Below, one piece after another: positions 11,422 to 21,511 of a DNA stretch of 56,858 nucleotides. The position numbers and the translations under genes were made by a program. The notes under the pieces are model-generated. The model was not told where the DNA came from. It made no database searches and saw nothing but the letters and a program-made list of their open reading frames with translations. Source of the stretch: Leptospira ainlahdjerensis (GTDB lineage Bacteria > Spirochaetota > Leptospiria > Leptospirales > Leptospiraceae); NCBI RefSeq assembly GCF_016919175.1, contig NZ_JAFFPU010000018.1:1-56858 (forward strand), written 5' to 3'. How positions within the stretch are numbered: the stretch's first letter is position 1; every line of letters begins with the position of its first letter.

Positions 11422-12282
11422 ATGGATATTCCATCCTTAAAAATTTTTAGAGAAGTCGTGAGGGAGGGTAGTTTTACTCGCGCCGCAGAAAATTTGCATT
11501 TTGTTCAGTCCAATGTCACTGCGAGAATTCAAGTTTTAGAAAGAGAACTCAAAACAATTCTTTTTCAAAGATCCAAGAACGGAGTCTCCTTGACGGCAAA
11601 AGGAAAAATTCTCAACGATTATTGTGAAAGAATTTTAGACCTTACGGAAGAAGCGGAAAGAGCGATTTTCGAAAAGGGACTTCCAGAGGGACCGTTGGAG
11701 ATCGGCTCCGGACAAACGACCGCTGCGGTAAGACTTCCCGCGATTCTTTCCAGGTATCATAATAAATTTCCCAAAGTGCGGCTTTCTTTAAAACAGGGAA
11801 ACTCGGATGAGTTGGCAAGAGCCGTCTTAGAAAAAAAATTGGACGGAGCCTTTGTCTACGAAGGATTTTCCAATTCTCAGTTTATAGAGATACCCGCCTT
11901 TGCGGAAAATCTCGTTCTTATCGCGCCGAGTTCCGTGAAAAAAAACGAGATTCTTTCCTCTTGGAAACAATTATCGATTCTTACGTTCAAGGCAGGATGT
12001 GTTTTTCGGAACAGACTGGATCAATGGATTCAAGAACAATCTCTTCCGCCCGGGAAGAGGATGGAGTTCGAATCCTTAGATACGATTCTTTCTTGTGTAA
12101 TTTCGGGAATGGGGATTTCACTTTTGCCGGAGTCTTATCTCAACGAAAAAAAACAAAAGAGATTTTTAACCATTCTTCCTTTAGCTTCTAAGTTAAGAAG
12201 AATCCGAACCGTTTTTATTCGAAATAGAGAGAGAAAGCCGGGAAATTCGTTAAACGAATTTGTGAAAATGTTTGAGAAATGA
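11422..12282 (+). CDS. LysR-family transcriptional regulator
   Basis: A 286-residue LysR-type regulator. The winged helix-turn-helix is residues 1-60 (MDIPSLKIFREVVREGSFTR, then AAENLHFVQSNVTARIQVLE), followed by the linker helix and an effector-binding domain of the periplasmic-binding fold (about 88-286). An AGGAG ribosome site lies 7 bases before ATG 11422. The nearest family relatives by feel are CynR/CysL-like, which does not define the effector. It is divergent from the isochorismatase-like lipoprotein; LysR proteins usually control their divergent neighbour and themselves. Confidence 0.93.
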   Translation: MDIPSLKIFREVVREGSFTRAAENLHFVQSNVTARIQVLERELKTILFQRSKNGVSLTAKGKILNDYCERILDLTEEAERAIFEKGLPEGPLEIGSGQTTAAVRLPAILSRYHNKFPKVRLSLKQGNSDELARAVLEKKLDGAFVYEGFSNSQFIEIPAFAENLVLIAPSSVKKNEILSSWKQLSILTFKAGCVFRNRLDQWIQEQSLPPGKRMEFESLDTILSCVISGMGISLLPESYLNEKKQKRFLTILPLASKLRRIRTVFIRNRERKPGNSLNEFVKMFEK

Positions 12283-12299
12283 AAAGCGCGAGGTTTGTG

Positions 12300-12698
12300 T
12301 TAAACCGAAATCCCTTTTTTCTTTAAGATATCAAGAGCCGTCTGACGTAGGATTGGATGAATTTGAAATTCAGACGGATCGGGAAAGCTGGAAGAAGAAT
12401 CTTCGGCTTGCAGGGGATCGACCGGTGTCGTTTTAAATTTGTCGGCTCCGATCCACTGGCTCAGCGCCCACATCATTCTTTGAAAAATCTCGTCGATTCG
12501 TTTTTGATAACCGGCTTTTTTATAATATCCGTACGCAAGAAGGGGCATTTTCTTTTCGTACATGAAATGATCGCCGAGGCGAATAAGACCGTCTTTGTAT
12601 TCAGCTTTTATAAAAAGATCTCTCGCTTTCCGAATGTCACCTTCGTTAAAAGCTCGGTTTCCTTCTCGAATTGTCTCAGCCCTTTCTCTGGAATCCAT
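12300..12698 (-). CDS. Small helical (TPR-like) protein, unknown function
   Basis: A 132-residue protein that I do not recognise by name. The first half (MDSRERAETIREGNRAFNEG, then DIRKARDLFIKAEYKDGLIRLGDHFMYEKKMPLLAYGYYKKAG) has the spacing of small and aromatic residues seen in tetratricopeptide repeats, so a protein-binding helical array is likely. The tail is Pro/Ser-rich and ends with a helix. I start at ATG 12698; the frame continues upstream to 12830 but that extension is basic and Cys-rich, unlike the core. It is convergent with the LysR gene, with 17 bases between stops. Confidence 0.65.
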   Translation of the reverse strand: MDSRERAETIREGNRAFNEGDIRKARDLFIKAEYKDGLIRLGDHFMYEKKMPLLAYGYYKKAGYQKRIDEIFQRMMWALSQWIGADKFKTTPVDPLQAEDSSSSFPDPSEFQIHPILRQTALDILKKKGISV

Positions 12699-13370
12699 AT
12701 TCAAAGAATCGGGTAATTTTTTATTTTTCGCAAGTGAAAAACAAGAAATTTTAAATAGAACGAAGACCCGGCACCCCTTCCCGGATTGATATTTTACTCT
12801 AAAGAGTTTTTTTGAAACGTACTCACGCATTCGGTGGTAGCACGAAGCTTCTCAGTCGCGGTTTGACGAAGGGCGCATAAACACGCACACAGCGCTGGAA
12901 GCACGAAGCTCTCAGTCGCGGTTTGTCGAAGAGCGCATAAACACGCACGCAGCGGTGGTAGCACGAAGCTTCTCAGTCGCGGTTTGACGAAGGGCGCATA
13001 AACACGCACACAGCGCTGGAAGCATGAAGCTTCTCAGTCGCGGTTTGTCGAAGAGCGCATAAACACGCTGCCCAATTGAGAAAAGCCTCTCCCTGATTGA
13101 TCCTTTCTTTTTTTCTTTCAACCCTTCTTTGGAGAAACTCAATGATCTCGCTCAAAACTCCTCATTCTATCAAATGAAAAGACCTTAACACTTTCAAAAG
13201 AAGCAACATTAGATTCGTCCCCAAAGAGAAGAGCAAACGGGAAAACCAAGACCCGGGTCGAAGTTCCGTCCACTTTTTGTTTCAGAAATGCATTCTTTTT
13301 TTTGAACTCCCGAAAAAGACTGACATCTAAAAGAAAAAGAATTTTTAAATCTTATCCAAAGAGGCATTCC
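12699..13370. other. Intergenic region holding a tandem repeat
   Basis: 672 bases without a gene. The centre is the 61-bp tandem repeat at 12823-13068. Short minus-strand frames in the array only reflect the repeat. The last 60 bases before 13371 should carry the bcp promoter and ribosome site. Confidence 0.5.
12823..13068. repeat. Four-copy 61-bp tandem repeat, alternating two subtypes
   Basis: Four units begin at 12840, 12901, 12961 and 13022, after a partial unit. Each contains GAAGCTTCTCAGTCGCGGTT followed by GCGCATAAACACGC (unit 2 lacks one T). Units 1 and 3 share GACGAAGGGCG and CACACAGCGCTGGAA; units 2 and 4 share GTCGAAGAGCG, and unit 2 ends CACGCAGCGGTGGTA. The order is therefore A-B-A-B, a 121-bp dimer duplicated once. 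The array is more GC-rich than its surroundings. Confidence 0.9.
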
Positions 13371-15334
<1,964 letters not shown>

Positions 15335-15374
15335 ACAAAACGATTCGGGAAATCTCAGCGTTTCCCGAATCTCC

Positions 15375-16652
15375 TCAACAAATGGGCAACGTGATTGCGG
15401 CAAGAACAACCGTTTCCGGTTTGTTCGAAATTGTATGATCCGTAACGTTCTTAATACCGAAACTTCCTCCGTGTTTTCGCGCTACGATGTCCACAAGAGT
15501 CAAACCCAAACCTGAAAAAACCCCTTCCGTCTTCACGCTTTCATCCAAGAATTTTGCCAAACGATAAAACGGTTGTTTGACAAGATCTTCCTGATCGGCG
15601 GAGATTCCCGATAAGTATTTAGAATCGAAATTGTTTTTTACGTAAAGATTGAACAAACCCGACTTGGAAGAAAAATAAACGTCCACTTCGCCTCCCTTAT
15701 CGGAATACTTCAAAGCGTTCACCAAAAGTTCGTAAAAAATCAAAAGAAAAGAATCCAGATCAACCATCGCCGAATCTTGATAGTGATGGTGATTTATCTT
15801 CGGCATTCGAAAGTTGAGTCCCTTCTTTTCCAGGTATTCTTTTTCATTCCAAGAGAATTTTTGAAATTCTTCCGTGAGTTTTTCTATCAGTTGGGAAACA
15901 GTAACCCTTTTAAGATGAGGAGCGACTTCCCTATGCAAGAGAGTCAGACTTTCCTCGAGTCGATTGATGTTCTTTTCGATAAAGTCGCTGTTTTCAGTCA
16001 ACATATCGATAAGCTCTGAAGATATTACATAATTAGAATCTACTTTTTCGGCCGAAGTGCGAATCATCTTTACCAAACTGATGAGAGTTCCGATTCCACC
16101 TCCGCTCAGGAGGGCGTATTTGATATTGTTCAAAGTAGTTCTAGAAAGTTCGATCATAGAATCCAGATCGGCGACTCTCGAACGTTTGTAAGAAACCCAT
16201 CCCAATTGTTCTTTCAAACGATTCGTCGACTCTTCCTCGAAAAGTTGAATCACTCTTCTCCTTTTTAGTTCATCGGAGACTTCCATGAGCAGATTTTTAT
16301 AATGTCCGGCGTTGATCGGCTTAAGGATGTAATCAAAGACGCCCAAGTTCATAGTTTCTATGATCGTATGGGGTTCCGAATGTGCGGTCATAACGACAAA
16401 TAAAGAATCGGGAGATTTCTCCTTCATCTTAGAAATAAATTCTTTTCCGTCCATCACAGGCATTTCCAAATCCACAAAAAAAACGTCCGGTTTAAACTCT
16501 TCCACTTTTGCAAGAGCTTGTTTTCCGTCCTTGGCTTCGCAGTATTCTAAGCCGATTTTTTTGGACATGTGAATCATCGTATCTCGAAGGAGATCGTCGT
16601 CTTCGAGAATCATAACCCGGGGATAAAAATCTACCGTTGCCTCTTTATTCAA
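15375..16652 (-). CDS. Receiver domain fused to HATPase_c domain
   Basis: A 425-residue cytoplasmic signalling protein. Residues 12-130 are a receiver domain with MILEDDD, phospho-accepting Asp in VFFVDLEMPVMDG, the Thr in VVMTAHS and the Lys in YILKPI. A helical linker (about 140-270) follows, then an HATPase_c domain with N box ELLVNALKYS and G box SGLGLTLV. I see no clear H-box; the likely position reads TTLNNIKYALLSGGGIG, with Asn where a His might be. It may be an ATPase that responds to phosphorylation rather than an autokinase. The start is TTG 16652, backed by AAGGAG 8 bases upstream. It is convergent with pepA. Confidence 0.85.
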   Translation of the reverse strand: MNKEATVDFYPRVMILEDDDLLRDTMIHMSKKIGLEYCEAKDGKQALAKVEEFKPDVFFVDLEMPVMDGKEFISKMKEKSPDSLFVVMTAHSEPHTIIETMNLGVFDYILKPINAGHYKNLLMEVSDELKRRRVIQLFEEESTNRLKEQLGWVSYKRSRVADLDSMIELSRTTLNNIKYALLSGGGIGTLISLVKMIRTSAEKVDSNYVISSELIDMLTENSDFIEKNINRLEESLTLLHREVAPHLKRVTVSQLIEKLTEEFQKFSWNEKEYLEKKGLNFRMPKINHHHYQDSAMVDLDSFLLIFYELLVNALKYSDKGGEVDVYFSSKSGLFNLYVKNNFDSKYLSGISADQEDLVKQPFYRLAKFLDESVKTEGVFSGLGLTLVDIVARKHGGSFGIKNVTDHTISNKPETVVLAAITLPIC

Positions 16653-17268
16653 ACTCGAACTCCTTAGAAAATATAAAGTGATTCCATTTTAGGAATGTAG
16701 GAAATTTCCGACACAACTTGTTAATTAAGACGAATCGAATTAGTTAGAAGCCAACGAAAAAAAAGGAAATATCCTTTTATTTAGAACAATTCGTCATTTA
16801 TGAGGAATGAACTTCATCGTTTTCGGTGGTTCTTTTTTAGAATAGAATCAAGAAGGAATCGAAAGCATTTGCAAAGAAATTGAAGAAAACGTGAGAACGT
16901 TGAGAAAGAGAAAATCGCAAAGAAAAAACCTCCTTCCGAGAAGAATTTTGACAAAGAGCGTAAGAATTCTCCCATTAGAGAAACGTTTTTCGGGAAACTT
17001 TACATTTTTCGCGTACGATAAGAATTCTATCGGTTGTCTTTTCTTTTTAGAACGAACCAAATCTGTAGGATTTGGAAAGGAGTTTTTCTAAATGATTTCT
17101 AAATTCTTCCCAAAACGGAATGAACAAAACGGATTCAAAGTTTCGAATTCGGAGTGAACAACGTCTCAAAAATAAAAATTTTCATTCTAAAATAATTCAA
17201 AATTATGAATAGAGCGTTCTTTTAAAGTTCCAATACACCTTTGATAAAAAAGATGTATTGGATAATTC
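16653..17268. other. Intergenic region
   Basis: 616 bases without a supportable gene. Short open frames on both strands around 16850-17090 overlap each other, are Lys/Arg/Phe-rich and look like AT-rich noise. Near its right end is the hairpin at 17230-17261. Confidence 0.5.
17230..17261 (-). terminator. Hairpin downstream of the PF10118-like gene
   Basis: CCAATACA and TGTATTGG form an 8-bp stem, extended by an inner CTTT/AAAG pair after one mismatch. It begins 8 bases beyond the stop of the gene at 17269, as expected for a 3'-end structure, but the following bases are only AT-rich, not a T-run. Confidence 0.45.
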
Positions 17269-18120
17269 TTATATACTCGCGAGGGCCCTGTTTGCGAGTT
17301 CATATCCACCCGTCTGCGCGGGATGAAAACCGGGTTTTAAATAGAGGAAGAATGCCTTCGCCGTTTCTATTCCTAAAATTCTTCCGAAAGGAAGAGAAGC
17401 GTTGAGATCCCGGAAGTATTTTTTAAATCCTATTTTCGGATCCGTGATGATAAACCAATGCTGAAAGAAAGCCACGTATCCCCAAAATATCCAAGTCGCC
17501 ACAAAGAATCCGAAAATTCTTAAAAGATAACTTTTCGAGACCGTTTGAAGAACGTCATAGGCAACCGATTTATGTTCGATCTCCTCGCAAGCGTGCCAGA
17601 GAAGAAGCTCCCTCATCTCTCCATAGGCGTGTTCGTGAAACCCATGATGAAGAGTGATCTCCCCCATCGTCGCCGTGTAATGTTCCATTCCCGCAGTCAC
17701 CGAAAGTTTTAATTTTTTTCCAAAGAAGAATTCAAAAAAAGGAAGCATCACCCGAAACGCACTCCACTCAAAAAAACGAACAAATCGACCGATTGGTTTT
17801 CCTTGTTTCGAAAGGACTTCCAATACTTTTTCGTGCTCCTTTCCATGTTGCACTTCTTGTCCGATAAAGGCCTTGATGGAAGTCTGCAATTGTGGATCGT
17901 TTACCTGATCTGAAAACGCTTTGACGCTTTTTATAAAAAATCGCTCCCCTTCCGGAAAAAGAATGTGATAGGAATTGATGATATGAGTGATAAAAGAGTT
18001 TCCCGCGAAATAATGATCCGGTAGATCTCCCATGTTTTCAAAGTCCATCTTCCGGACTGTGGGCTGATTTGCATCGATCGGTTTTAGATTCCTTTTTTTC
18101 AGTTTTGTTTCTGTGATCAT
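17269..18120 (-). CDS. Metal-dependent hydrolase-like protein (PF10118-like)
   Basis: A 283-residue protein resembling the predicted metal-dependent hydrolase family PF10118, which has a ferritin-like helical core. Likely metal ligands are visible in IGQEVQHGKEHEKVL, MEHYTATMGEI and WHACEEIEHKSVAYDV (ExxH-type pairs). The reaction of this family is not established. I start at ATG 18120, where AAGGA sits 8 bases upstream; an in-frame ATG at 18150 is possible. It lies downstream of tetR in the same direction, separated by 300 bases that hold a repeat array, so it may have its own promoter. In related genomes such proteins often sit beside TetR and SDR genes of lipid metabolism (recollection, not checked). 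Confidence 0.78.
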   Translation of the reverse strand: MITETKLKKRNLKPIDANQPTVRKMDFENMGDLPDHYFAGNSFITHIINSYHILFPEGERFFIKSVKAFSDQVNDPQLQTSIKAFIGQEVQHGKEHEKVLEVLSKQGKPIGRFVRFFEWSAFRVMLPFFEFFFGKKLKLSVTAGMEHYTATMGEITLHHGFHEHAYGEMRELLLWHACEEIEHKSVAYDVLQTVSKSYLLRIFGFFVATWIFWGYVAFFQHWFIITDPKIGFKKYFRDLNASLPFGRILGIETAKAFFLYLKPGFHPAQTGGYELANRALASI

Positions 18121-18326
18121 TTTTTCATTCCTTCCTACATGCTTCTTCATTTGTAGCGATCACCATAAAGCATTCTAAGACGAAGGACGCGCCGATCTTG
18201 AAAAAGCTCCGGTCGATTTCGAAATCAGTTGAGAAAATTGGGATTCTTATCGTGATTTTGGACGGAACTCCACCCTCTTCGCTTTTGTTGGTCGACTTTT
18301 GATTTTCCAGGAAAATACGACTTTTC

Positions 18327-18419
18327 TTTCAAAAAGTAGGAACTCACACGTTTTCGGATCTTTTCAAAAAGTAGGAACTCACACGTTTTCGGATCTTTTC
18401 AAAAGTAGGAACTCACACT
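18327..18419. repeat. Three-copy 35-bp tandem repeat with GTAGGAACTC core
   Basis: GTAGGAACTCACAC occurs at 18336, 18371 and 18405, separated by TTTTCGGATC and an A/T-rich spacer. Spacing is 35 then 34 bases, the difference being one A. The array abuts the stop of the tetR gene (18421). The same unit is at 21299-21384, and an inverted relative is at 56749-56858. Confidence 0.9.
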
Positions 18420-18420
18420 T

Positions 18421-19071
18421 TTAAGAATTCTTCTGCGAACCTAAGACCAACGCGGAAATACCGGATTCTAAAATTTGAAAAAAATCGATCTGAAAAACCG
18501 CAAAGTCCGGGGAAGAATTCAAAACCTTCGCAACGATCGGAGCCGGTTCTGCGTGATGCCAGAGGCCGACGATCAAAGCATGAAGATGCGTGAGAAACGT
18601 CAGAGCCTCTTCCTGTCTTTTCCATTTCAAAACCCGGCAGAGTTCAGGAACAATCTCAAGGACGTGTTTTCGAACCGAGGCCTTCAATTGAAGAGCGCTT
18701 TCAAAGGCGACGTTCTTTTCCAAAAGCGCCGAACCGATCGCCATCAAACGAACCACCCTCTGATTTTCCCTCAAGGATTCGGTGATCCAAGAAGAAAGAA
18801 CGGCGGCGCTCATACCCGGTTTTTTGGAACGGAGAAACCTTTGAAAAGCTTCGAACCAGATCTCGTAATCCAGTCTATGAATTTCCAGAAAAAGTTCTTC
18901 CTTGGTTTTGAAATAGAGATACAAGGTTCCCTTGGCGACTCCCGCCCTTTTCGCAATCTGGTCCATGGAAATCTTTTCGAAAGAGGATTTGTTAAATAAC
19001 GAAATCGCAGCCCGGATCAAAAGTTCTTTTTTGACTTTTTTGTCGTCGTCTTTTACTGCTCGGATTTTCAT
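18421..19071 (-). CDS. TetR-family transcriptional regulator
   Basis: A 216-residue TetR-type repressor. The helix-turn-helix (about 12-60) reads IRAAISLFNKSSFEKISMDQ, then IAKRAGVAKGTLYLYFKTKEEL, a textbook match. The C-terminal helical domain binds an unknown ligand. It is divergent from the SDR gene, and the intervening 200 bases carry three equally spaced palindromes (19197-19251), which I take as its operators. The usual behaviour is repression of itself and the divergent genes until a ligand releases it. The stop lies 2 bases from a repeat array. Confidence 0.93.
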   Translation of the reverse strand: MKIRAVKDDDKKVKKELLIRAAISLFNKSSFEKISMDQIAKRAGVAKGTLYLYFKTKEELFLEIHRLDYEIWFEAFQRFLRSKKPGMSAAVLSSWITESLRENQRVVRLMAIGSALLEKNVAFESALQLKASVRKHVLEIVPELCRVLKWKRQEEALTFLTHLHALIVGLWHHAEPAPIVAKVLNSSPDFAVFQIDFFQILESGISALVLGSQKNS

Positions 19072-19189
19072 AAGTTTTCTTTTGACAAAAGAAGAATGTT
19101 TTGATTCTTCCGCTTCTTCTTATTCCAACAATCAATACGCCCCCACAAAAACAATCTCCTTTTCTTCTTCAAAGGCTACCTATTCTTAA

Positions 19190-19218
19190 TTGACAATGAC
19201 TTCAAGTCACTAAATTAT
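19190..19218 (+). promoter_or_regulatory. Putative SDR promoter, overlapped by the operators
   Basis: TTGACA at 19190 matches a sigma-70 -35 box exactly; AATTAT at 19213, after a 17-base spacer, is a weak -10. Operator 1 lies in the spacer and operator 2 touches the -10, so bound repressor would block polymerase. Confidence 0.45.
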
Positions 19219-19251
19219 GACTCAAAGTCATTTAAAAATGACCACAAGTCA
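19197..19251. promoter_or_regulatory. Triple palindromic operator, 21-bp phasing
   Basis: Three 13-bp sites start at 19197 (TGACTTCAAGTCA), 19218 (TGACTCAAAGTCA) and 19239 (TGACCACAAGTCA). Consensus TGACTNNNAGTCA is a dyad. The start-to-start distance is exactly 21 bases twice, two helical turns, so bound dimers would face the same side. They lie in the tetR-SDR divergent region and overlap the likely SDR promoter. Confidence 0.8.
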
Positions 19252-19271
19252 TCAAAAAGGATAAGTTAAGA

Positions 19272-20105
19272 ATGAAAAGAAAAACCGTATTGATCACAGG
19301 AAGCTCTTCTGGAATCGGAAAGGCCGCGGCAAAACACTTTCAAACCAAAGGTTGGAACGTTATCGCTACGATGAGAAATCCCGAAAAGGAAATGGATCTC
19401 CAAAACCTTCCGAATCTCATTTGTCTTCCTCTGGATGTAACAAAACCGGAAACGATTCAAAAAACGATTCAGGAAGGAATCAAACACTTCGGCGAAATCG
19501 ACGTCCTTGTAAATAACGCGGGTTACGGACTCGTGGGCCCTTTTGAAGGCGCAAGCAAAGAACAAATCCAGAGACAGTTTGATACGAACGTTTTCGGAGC
19601 GATGGATGTGGTTCGAAACATTCTCCCTCATTTTCGAAAGAATAAAAAGGGAAACATTATCAACGTAGCGTCGATGGGAGGAAGAATCACCTTCCCTCTT
19701 TACAGCCTCTATCATTCTACTAAATGGGCTCTGGAAGGTTTTACGGAATCCCTTCAATACGAATTGATCCCTTTTGGAATCCGGGTCAAACTCATAGAAC
19801 CGGGGGCGATCGCGACGGATTTTATCGGTCGTTCTTCGGATTCGACAACGGAAAAAGCTCCCGCAGAATACAAACCGTTTGCGGAAACGGTTTTCGGAAA
19901 TATGGAAAAAGCTATGATGACGAGTTCTTCGGAAGCGGTCGCAAAGGTGATCTACAAAGCCGCAAACGATTCTTCCAGACGTCTTCGTTACGTGGTGGGA
20001 ATGGACGCGAAATTCCTTTTAGGATTGCGTAAATTTCTTTCCGATGGAGTTTTATTCGGAATTATGAAAACTGCTTTGTTGAGATCCACGCGGAAAGTAG
20101 CTTAA
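19272..20105 (+). CDS. Short-chain dehydrogenase/reductase
   Basis: A 277-residue classical SDR oxidoreductase. The cofactor motif is ITGSSSGIGKA (TGxxxGxG), followed by NNAG in VLVNNAGYG, the catalytic Ser in NVASMGG and the YxxxK pair in LYHSTKWALEG. The substrate is unknown; the neighbourhood suggests a lipid or xenobiotic carbonyl. Cofactor preference cannot be settled, although the basic RNPEKEMDL after the second strand hints at NADP. ATG 19272 has AAGGA 10 bases upstream. It is the first gene after the triple operator, so repression by the divergent TetR protein is likely, and it forms an operon with the next gene (19 bases apart). Confidence 0.92.
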   Translation: MKRKTVLITGSSSGIGKAAAKHFQTKGWNVIATMRNPEKEMDLQNLPNLICLPLDVTKPETIQKTIQEGIKHFGEIDVLVNNAGYGLVGPFEGASKEQIQRQFDTNVFGAMDVVRNILPHFRKNKKGNIINVASMGGRITFPLYSLYHSTKWALEGFTESLQYELIPFGIRVKLIEPGAIATDFIGRSSDSTTEKAPAEYKPFAETVFGNMEKAMMTSSSEAVAKVIYKAANDSSRRLRYVVGMDAKFLLGLRKFLSDGVLFGIMKTALLRSTRKVA

Positions 20106-20124
20106 TCGAATCTTAGGAGTTCTT

Positions 20125-21252
20125 ATGTCCGGAAATCGAATTCAAAAAATATCTTTCGTTTCTTTGATTCTTCTTTTAGGATTCGCGTCTCTGGTTCTTT
20201 TGCAGACCGCCTGTCTGAGTTCTTTCGGAGGAAACCCCGAAGGAAAAAGAATGGAGAGAATAAAAACTTCCAAGATGTATAAGGAAGGTAAGTTTGAAAA
20301 CGAGCCCTTCGTTCCGATGATCGTCTCGGGCTCTTATTCCAGTATGATCTGGAGACAACTCTTCGGAAGTGAACAAAGAACTCCTCCTTCTCCGATTCCG
20401 GTAGTTCATCCGAATCCGAAAAGTTTCTCGGAGATTCCGAAGACCGGACTCAGAGCGATTTGGTTTGGGCACGCGTCCGTTTTAATCGAGATCGACGGAA
20501 TTCGAATTTTTACGGATCCGGTTTTTTCAGAAAAAGTTTCTCCATTTTCGAGCATTGGTCCGGAACGATTCTTCCCTCCTCCGATCGTTCTGGAGGAACT
20601 TCCCAAGATCGATGCGGTCGTCATTTCTCACGATCACTACGATCATCTGGATATGAATACCGCAAAGTTTCTCTCTTCGAAAGGGACGAAGTATTTTGTT
20701 CCCTTGGGAGTCGGGGCTCATTTGGAACGTTGGGGGATTCCGGAAAATCAAATCGTAGAATTGGATTGGTGGGAGAAAGATAAAATCGGCGAAGTTGAAA
20801 TCGTCTGCACGCCCGCCGTTCACTATTCTGGAAGAGGAATCTTAAACGGTAAGTCCACTCTCTGGTCTTCTTGGAGTGTCATCGGTCCTAAGAATCGTTT
20901 TTTTCACAGCGGCGACACCGGATATTCTTCTCATTTTTTAGAAATTGGAAAACGACTCGGTCCATTTGATCTCAGTTCGATCAAGATCGGAGCTTACGAC
21001 ATCACTTGGGAAGGGATTCATATGAATCCGGAAAAGGCAGTGCAGGCAAATATGGATCTGAACTCAAAAAGGATGCTTCCGGTTCATTGGGGAACTTTTA
21101 ATTTGGCGATTCACGATTGGGAGGAACCGATCCGGAGGACTCTGGAAGCCGCCCGATTCCTAAAGGTCGACCTCGTCACCCCGAAACCCGGAGAAATTGT
21201 GGACGGAAGAACGTCCTTTTCTTCGGATCCCTGGTGGGAAAGGGTAAGATAA
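20125..21252 (+). CDS. Metallo-beta-lactamase-fold lipoprotein (NAPE-PLD/UlaG-like)
   Basis: A 375-residue metallohydrolase. The N-terminus is a signal ending LLQTAC, a plausible lipobox, so it is probably anchored outside the inner membrane. The metal motif HxHxDH is present as VISHDHYDHLD near residue 170, with further ligands in AVHYSGRG, FFHSGDTGYS and LPVHWGTF. The layout (IWFGHASVLIEIDGIRIFTDP before the metal motif) is that of the NAPE-phospholipase D/UlaG branch, so a phosphodiester or lactone is a likely substrate, not a beta-lactam. A TAGGAG site precedes ATG 20125. It is co-transcribed with the SDR and so probably under TetR control. Its stop is followed by a second GTAGGAACTC array. 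Confidence 0.88.
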   Translation: MSGNRIQKISFVSLILLLGFASLVLLQTACLSSFGGNPEGKRMERIKTSKMYKEGKFENEPFVPMIVSGSYSSMIWRQLFGSEQRTPPSPIPVVHPNPKSFSEIPKTGLRAIWFGHASVLIEIDGIRIFTDPVFSEKVSPFSSIGPERFFPPPIVLEELPKIDAVVISHDHYDHLDMNTAKFLSSKGTKYFVPLGVGAHLERWGIPENQIVELDWWEKDKIGEVEIVCTPAVHYSGRGILNGKSTLWSSWSVIGPKNRFFHSGDTGYSSHFLEIGKRLGPFDLSSIKIGAYDITWEGIHMNPEKAVQANMDLNSKRMLPVHWGTFNLAIHDWEEPIRRTLEAARFLKVDLVTPKPGEIVDGRTSFSSDPWWERVR

Positions 21253-21298
21253 AATTTCTTAGTTCCGAAAGTTTCTGGGTTCGATGCTCCGGGGGCAC

Positions 21299-21384
21299 CA
21301 CATTTTCGGATCTTTTTCAAAAGTAGGAACTCACACATTCTCGGATCTTTTTCAAAAGTAGGAACTCACACATTTTCCGATCTT
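21299..21384. repeat. Two-copy 35-bp repeat with GTAGGAACTC core
   Basis: GTAGGAACTCACACATT occurs at 21323 and 21358 (35-base period), each flanked by TCGGATCTTTTT or a close variant; a third flank is seen without a core at each end. The unit is the same as at 18327-18419, in the same orientation. Both arrays follow the ends of genes in the TetR cluster. Confidence 0.9.
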
Positions 21385-21444
21385 TTTAAGATCGAATTCT
21401 GTCTCTCAAAACCATTTCCAAACCGCAAAGAATTCCTTGACCTC

Positions 21445-21488
21445 TGGTGCACTGCCAAAAAAATGGCCATAGATTGTGCAATGCACAA
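21445..21488. promoter_or_regulatory. Pair of palindromes before the lytic transglycosylase
   Basis: TTGTGCAATGCACAA at 21474 is a perfect 7-1-7 palindrome. At 21445, 29 bases upstream, TGGTGCACTGCCAAA matches it at 12 of 15 positions. Both lie just before the ribosome site of the gene at 21512, where a repressor would act. A TTGACC at 21437 could be a -35 box but no clear -10 follows. Confidence 0.45.
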
Positions 21489-21511
21489 ATTTGAATCTAC
21501 GGAGGCATCCC

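Noticed and set aside
12794..13155. Minus-strand genes with Cys/Leu-rich repeats (CLCALRQTATE)
   Set aside because: Three overlapping frames simply read through the 61-bp tandem repeat; there is no ribosome site and the reading shifts frame between units.
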